NCBI RefSeq assembly: GCF_003992665.1
Contig: NZ_RZMX01000032.1
Location: 121,945-185,944, forward strand
Origin: Pelagibacterium montanilacus
GTDB taxonomy: Bacteria; Pseudomonadota; Alphaproteobacteria; Rhizobiales; Devosiaceae
DNA length: 64,000 nucleotides
Direction of reading: 5' to 3'
Shown here: positions 62,563-64,000 of the stretch, one piece after another
Numbering within the stretch: position 1 is the stretch's first letter
Layout of the letters: the number at the start of each line of letters is the position of its first letter
Program-made: the position numbers and the translations under genes
The notes under the pieces: generated by a model
The model's input: only the letters and a program-made list of their open reading frames with translations
Database searches by the model: none
Told to the model about the DNA's origin: nothing

Positions 62563-63543
62563 TTAAGCGGCGAGATTGCGGTGTTGCAAGCGCCGATGCT
62601 CGATGGTCTGTCGTTTGATCCTTTCTCGCTGTTTGATGATGGTTTGTGCCCTGTCGAAGTAGGCGTCGGCCGGGGTCACGTTATCGAGGCTTTCGTGGTA
62701 ACGCTGGTGGTTGTAGTGCTCGATGAAGGCCTCAATCTGGGCCTCGAGATCACCAGGCAGGAAGTAGTTTTCCAGTAGCACGCGGTTCTTGAGTGTCTGG
62801 TGCCAGCGCTCGATCTTGCCCTGGGTCTGGGGATGGCAGGGGGCTCCACGGATGTGGCTCATGTTCTGGGCCTGGATGTAGTCGGCCAGCTCCCCCGCGA
62901 TGTAACTCGGGCCATTATCGCTGAGCAGCCGAGGCTTGTGGTGGACATTGACCTGGTCGCACCCTGAGGCTGCCAGAGCCATGTCCAGCGTGTCGGTAAC
63001 GTCCAGGGCCCGCATCGTTGAGCACAGCTTCCAGGCGATGATATAGCGGGAATAATCGTCGAGCACGGTCGAGAGATACATCCAGCCCCAGCCGATGAGC
63101 TTGAAATAGGTAAAATCGGTCTGCCACATCTGGTTGGGCCGGGAGGTTTTGGTATGGAACGCATCGGCGGCCTTGATTACCACATAGGCTGGGCTGGTGA
63201 TCAGGTCGTGGGCCTTCAAAAGCCGGTAAACACTGGCTTCAGAGACGAAGTACCGCTTCTCGTCGGTAAACCGCACCGCCAGTTCCCGAGGCGAGAGTTC
63301 AGACTGCTCAAGCGCCATCTCAATGATCTGATCATGGATATCGATCGGGATCCGGTTCCACACCCGACTGGGCGCCGAGGGCCTGTCCTCCAGCGCCTCC
63401 GGGCCGCCACCGAGGTAGCGGTCATACCAGCGATAAAAGGTCCGGCGTGGAATTCCCAGTTTATCGAGCGTGCGTGTTGCTGGCAGATGGGATTGCTCGA
63501 CCAGCCTGATGATCTCGAGCTTTTCGGATGCTGGATACCTCAT
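62563..63543 (-). CDS. IS3-family transposase OrfB (DDE integrase)
   Basis: 326 residues. rve/DDE domain with the triad: Asp in QTDFTYFKLIGWGW, Asp in LLSDNGPSYI, Glu 35 residues later in QTQGKIERWHQTLKNR. Ends with HRRLQHRNLAA. ATG at 63543 overlaps the orfA stop by 4 nt. The product is likely made as an OrfAB fusion by -1 frameshifting. Confidence 0.95.
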   Translation of the reverse strand: MRYPASEKLEIIRLVEQSHLPATRTLDKLGIPRRTFYRWYDRYLGGGPEALEDRPSAPSRVWNRIPIDIHDQIIEMALEQSELSPRELAVRFTDEKRYFVSEASVYRLLKAHDLITSPAYVVIKAADAFHTKTSRPNQMWQTDFTYFKLIGWGWMYLSTVLDDYSRYIIAWKLCSTMRALDVTDTLDMALAASGCDQVNVHHKPRLLSDNGPSYIAGELADYIQAQNMSHIRGAPCHPQTQGKIERWHQTLKNRVLLENYFLPGDLEAQIEAFIEHYNHQRYHESLDNVTPADAYFDRAQTIIKQRERIKRQTIEHRRLQHRNLAA

Positions 63544-63914
63544 GCGTCGTCGTCCCCATCCCCGATCATGCTTTTTTTAAGCAGACGGTTTTCAAGCGTC
63601 AGATCGGCAACACATTCCTTGAGCGCTCCGGCCTCACGGCGTAGATCCTTGACCTCGTCACTGGTGGCGGCGCGGGCGGTATCACCTGCAAGGCGACGCT
63701 TTCCCGCTTCCATGAATTCCTTGGACCAGGTGTAATAAAGGCTCTGGGCGATACCTTCCTTGCGGCACAGCTCGGCAATGCTGTCCTCGCCACGCAAGCC
63801 ATCGAGCACGATCCGGATCTTGTCTTCTGCTGAAAAATGCCGCCGGGTTGCGCGGCGGATGTCCTTGACCACCTGCTCGGCAGGCTTTTTGGCTTTCGAG
63901 AATTTTGATCTCAT
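63540..63914 (-). CDS. IS3-family transposase OrfA (helix-turn-helix)
   Basis: 124 residues: HTH_Tnp_1 domain (KIRIVLDGLRGEDSIAELCR, KEGIAQSLYYTWSKEF) and a C-terminal leucine-zipper-like helix. A run of seven A at 63572-63578 on the coding strand, just before the stop, is the probable frameshift site; the -1 frame stays open from there to OrfB. Confidence 0.93.
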   Translation of the reverse strand: MRSKFSKAKKPAEQVVKDIRRATRRHFSAEDKIRIVLDGLRGEDSIAELCRKEGIAQSLYYTWSKEFMEAGKRRLAGDTARAATSDEVKDLRREAGALKECVADLTLENRLLKKSMIGDGDDDA

Positions 63915-64000
63915 CGTCGTTCCTTCGTCACTCCGACGAGACCAAAACTCTCCTTACATCACAAGCTCAAATCTGTGCCATTGGTGCTGACGGGGTACAA

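Larger units (their letters stand above)
62489..63999 (-). mobile_element. IS3-family insertion sequence, complete (about 1.5 kb)
   Basis: Imperfect terminal inverted repeats: TGTCCGTCGTCAGATGATTT at the left and, on the other strand of the right end, TGTACCCCGTCAGCACCAAT. About 16 of the first 25 positions agree, with TG..CA ends. Both orfA and orfB lie between them in the usual order, with a frameshift site. A target duplication cannot be checked, because only one base follows the right end. Confidence 0.85.
58188..64000. mobile_element. Left part of an integrative (conjugative) element at tRNA-Arg
   Basis: The tRNA 3' end is followed by a serine recombinase, small accessory genes and a conjugative coupling protein, with lower GC than the flank. 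No second copy of the tRNA 3' end is found to the right, so the other end lies beyond the window. Confidence 0.55.

Noticed and set aside
58188..64000. Second copy of the tRNA-Arg 3' end as the right att site
   Set aside because: No copy of the T-arm/acceptor segment was found in this part; the right end must lie beyond the window.

Overview
The window is a GC-rich chromosomal segment of an alphaproteobacterium of the order Hyphomicrobiales. Gene content and order (dapD-dapE, truA-fmt-def, ffs-dnaX-ybaB-recR, rpmH-rnpA-yidC-engB), a Tad/Cpa pilus locus and a Devosia/Pelagibacterium style of proteins and intergenic repeats point towards Devosiaceae. The family assignment is inference from gene order and memory, not from a database search.

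Layout. (1) 1-11.7 kb: a sugar-catabolic regulon. A leftward operon holds a methylthioribose-kinase-like gene (mtnK), an MtnA-like aldose-phosphate isomerase, a split transketolase and the start of a RuBisCO-like protein that runs off the window. Facing it are a ribose-type ABC importer, a SorC-type regulator and a class II aldolase/short-chain dehydrogenase fusion. Together they can import a pentose-like sugar, phosphorylate it at C1, isomerise it to a ketose 1-phosphate and cleave or rearrange it. (2) 11.8-22.5 kb: a Tad (Flp) pilus locus with TadE/TadG-like proteins, two Flp pilins, CpaA, CpaB, CpaC, CpaE, CpaF, TadB and TadC. cpaD is not in its usual place, and tadD lies alone at 39.4 kb. 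(3) 22.6-44.4 kb: mostly housekeeping genes: lysine biosynthesis, tRNA modification and formylation, deformylase, RmuC, an MHYT-GGDEF-EAL protein, RecR, YbaB, DnaX, SRP RNA, PheA, a membrane cytochrome c, GhrA-like reductase, leucyl aminopeptidase, LOG-family protein, a HAD nucleotidase and ArgB. (4) 44.5-50.7 kb, rightward: an ECF sigma/anti-sigma pair, a secreted fasciclin protein, an exported MsrB, a glutamine amidotransferase and two related secreted proteins of unknown function. (5) 50.7-53.8 kb, leftward: engB, yidC, rnpA, rpmH. (6) 54.0-57.9 kb: a secreted hypothetical protein, a flavoprotein oxidoreductase without its redox-active cysteines, and an orphan histidine kinase. (7) 58.1-64.0 kb: tRNA-Arg(ACG) with an integrated element behind it, carrying a large serine recombinase whose reading frame runs antisense through the tRNA, small accessory genes, a conjugative coupling protein cut at its 5' end, and a complete IS3-family insertion sequence. 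This last block looks lower in GC than the rest.

Two families of short palindromic repeats are scattered between genes from 11.7 to 56.5 kb. They often abut coding sequences so closely that the repeat edge forms the stop codon. No CRISPR array, rRNA operon or origin was seen.
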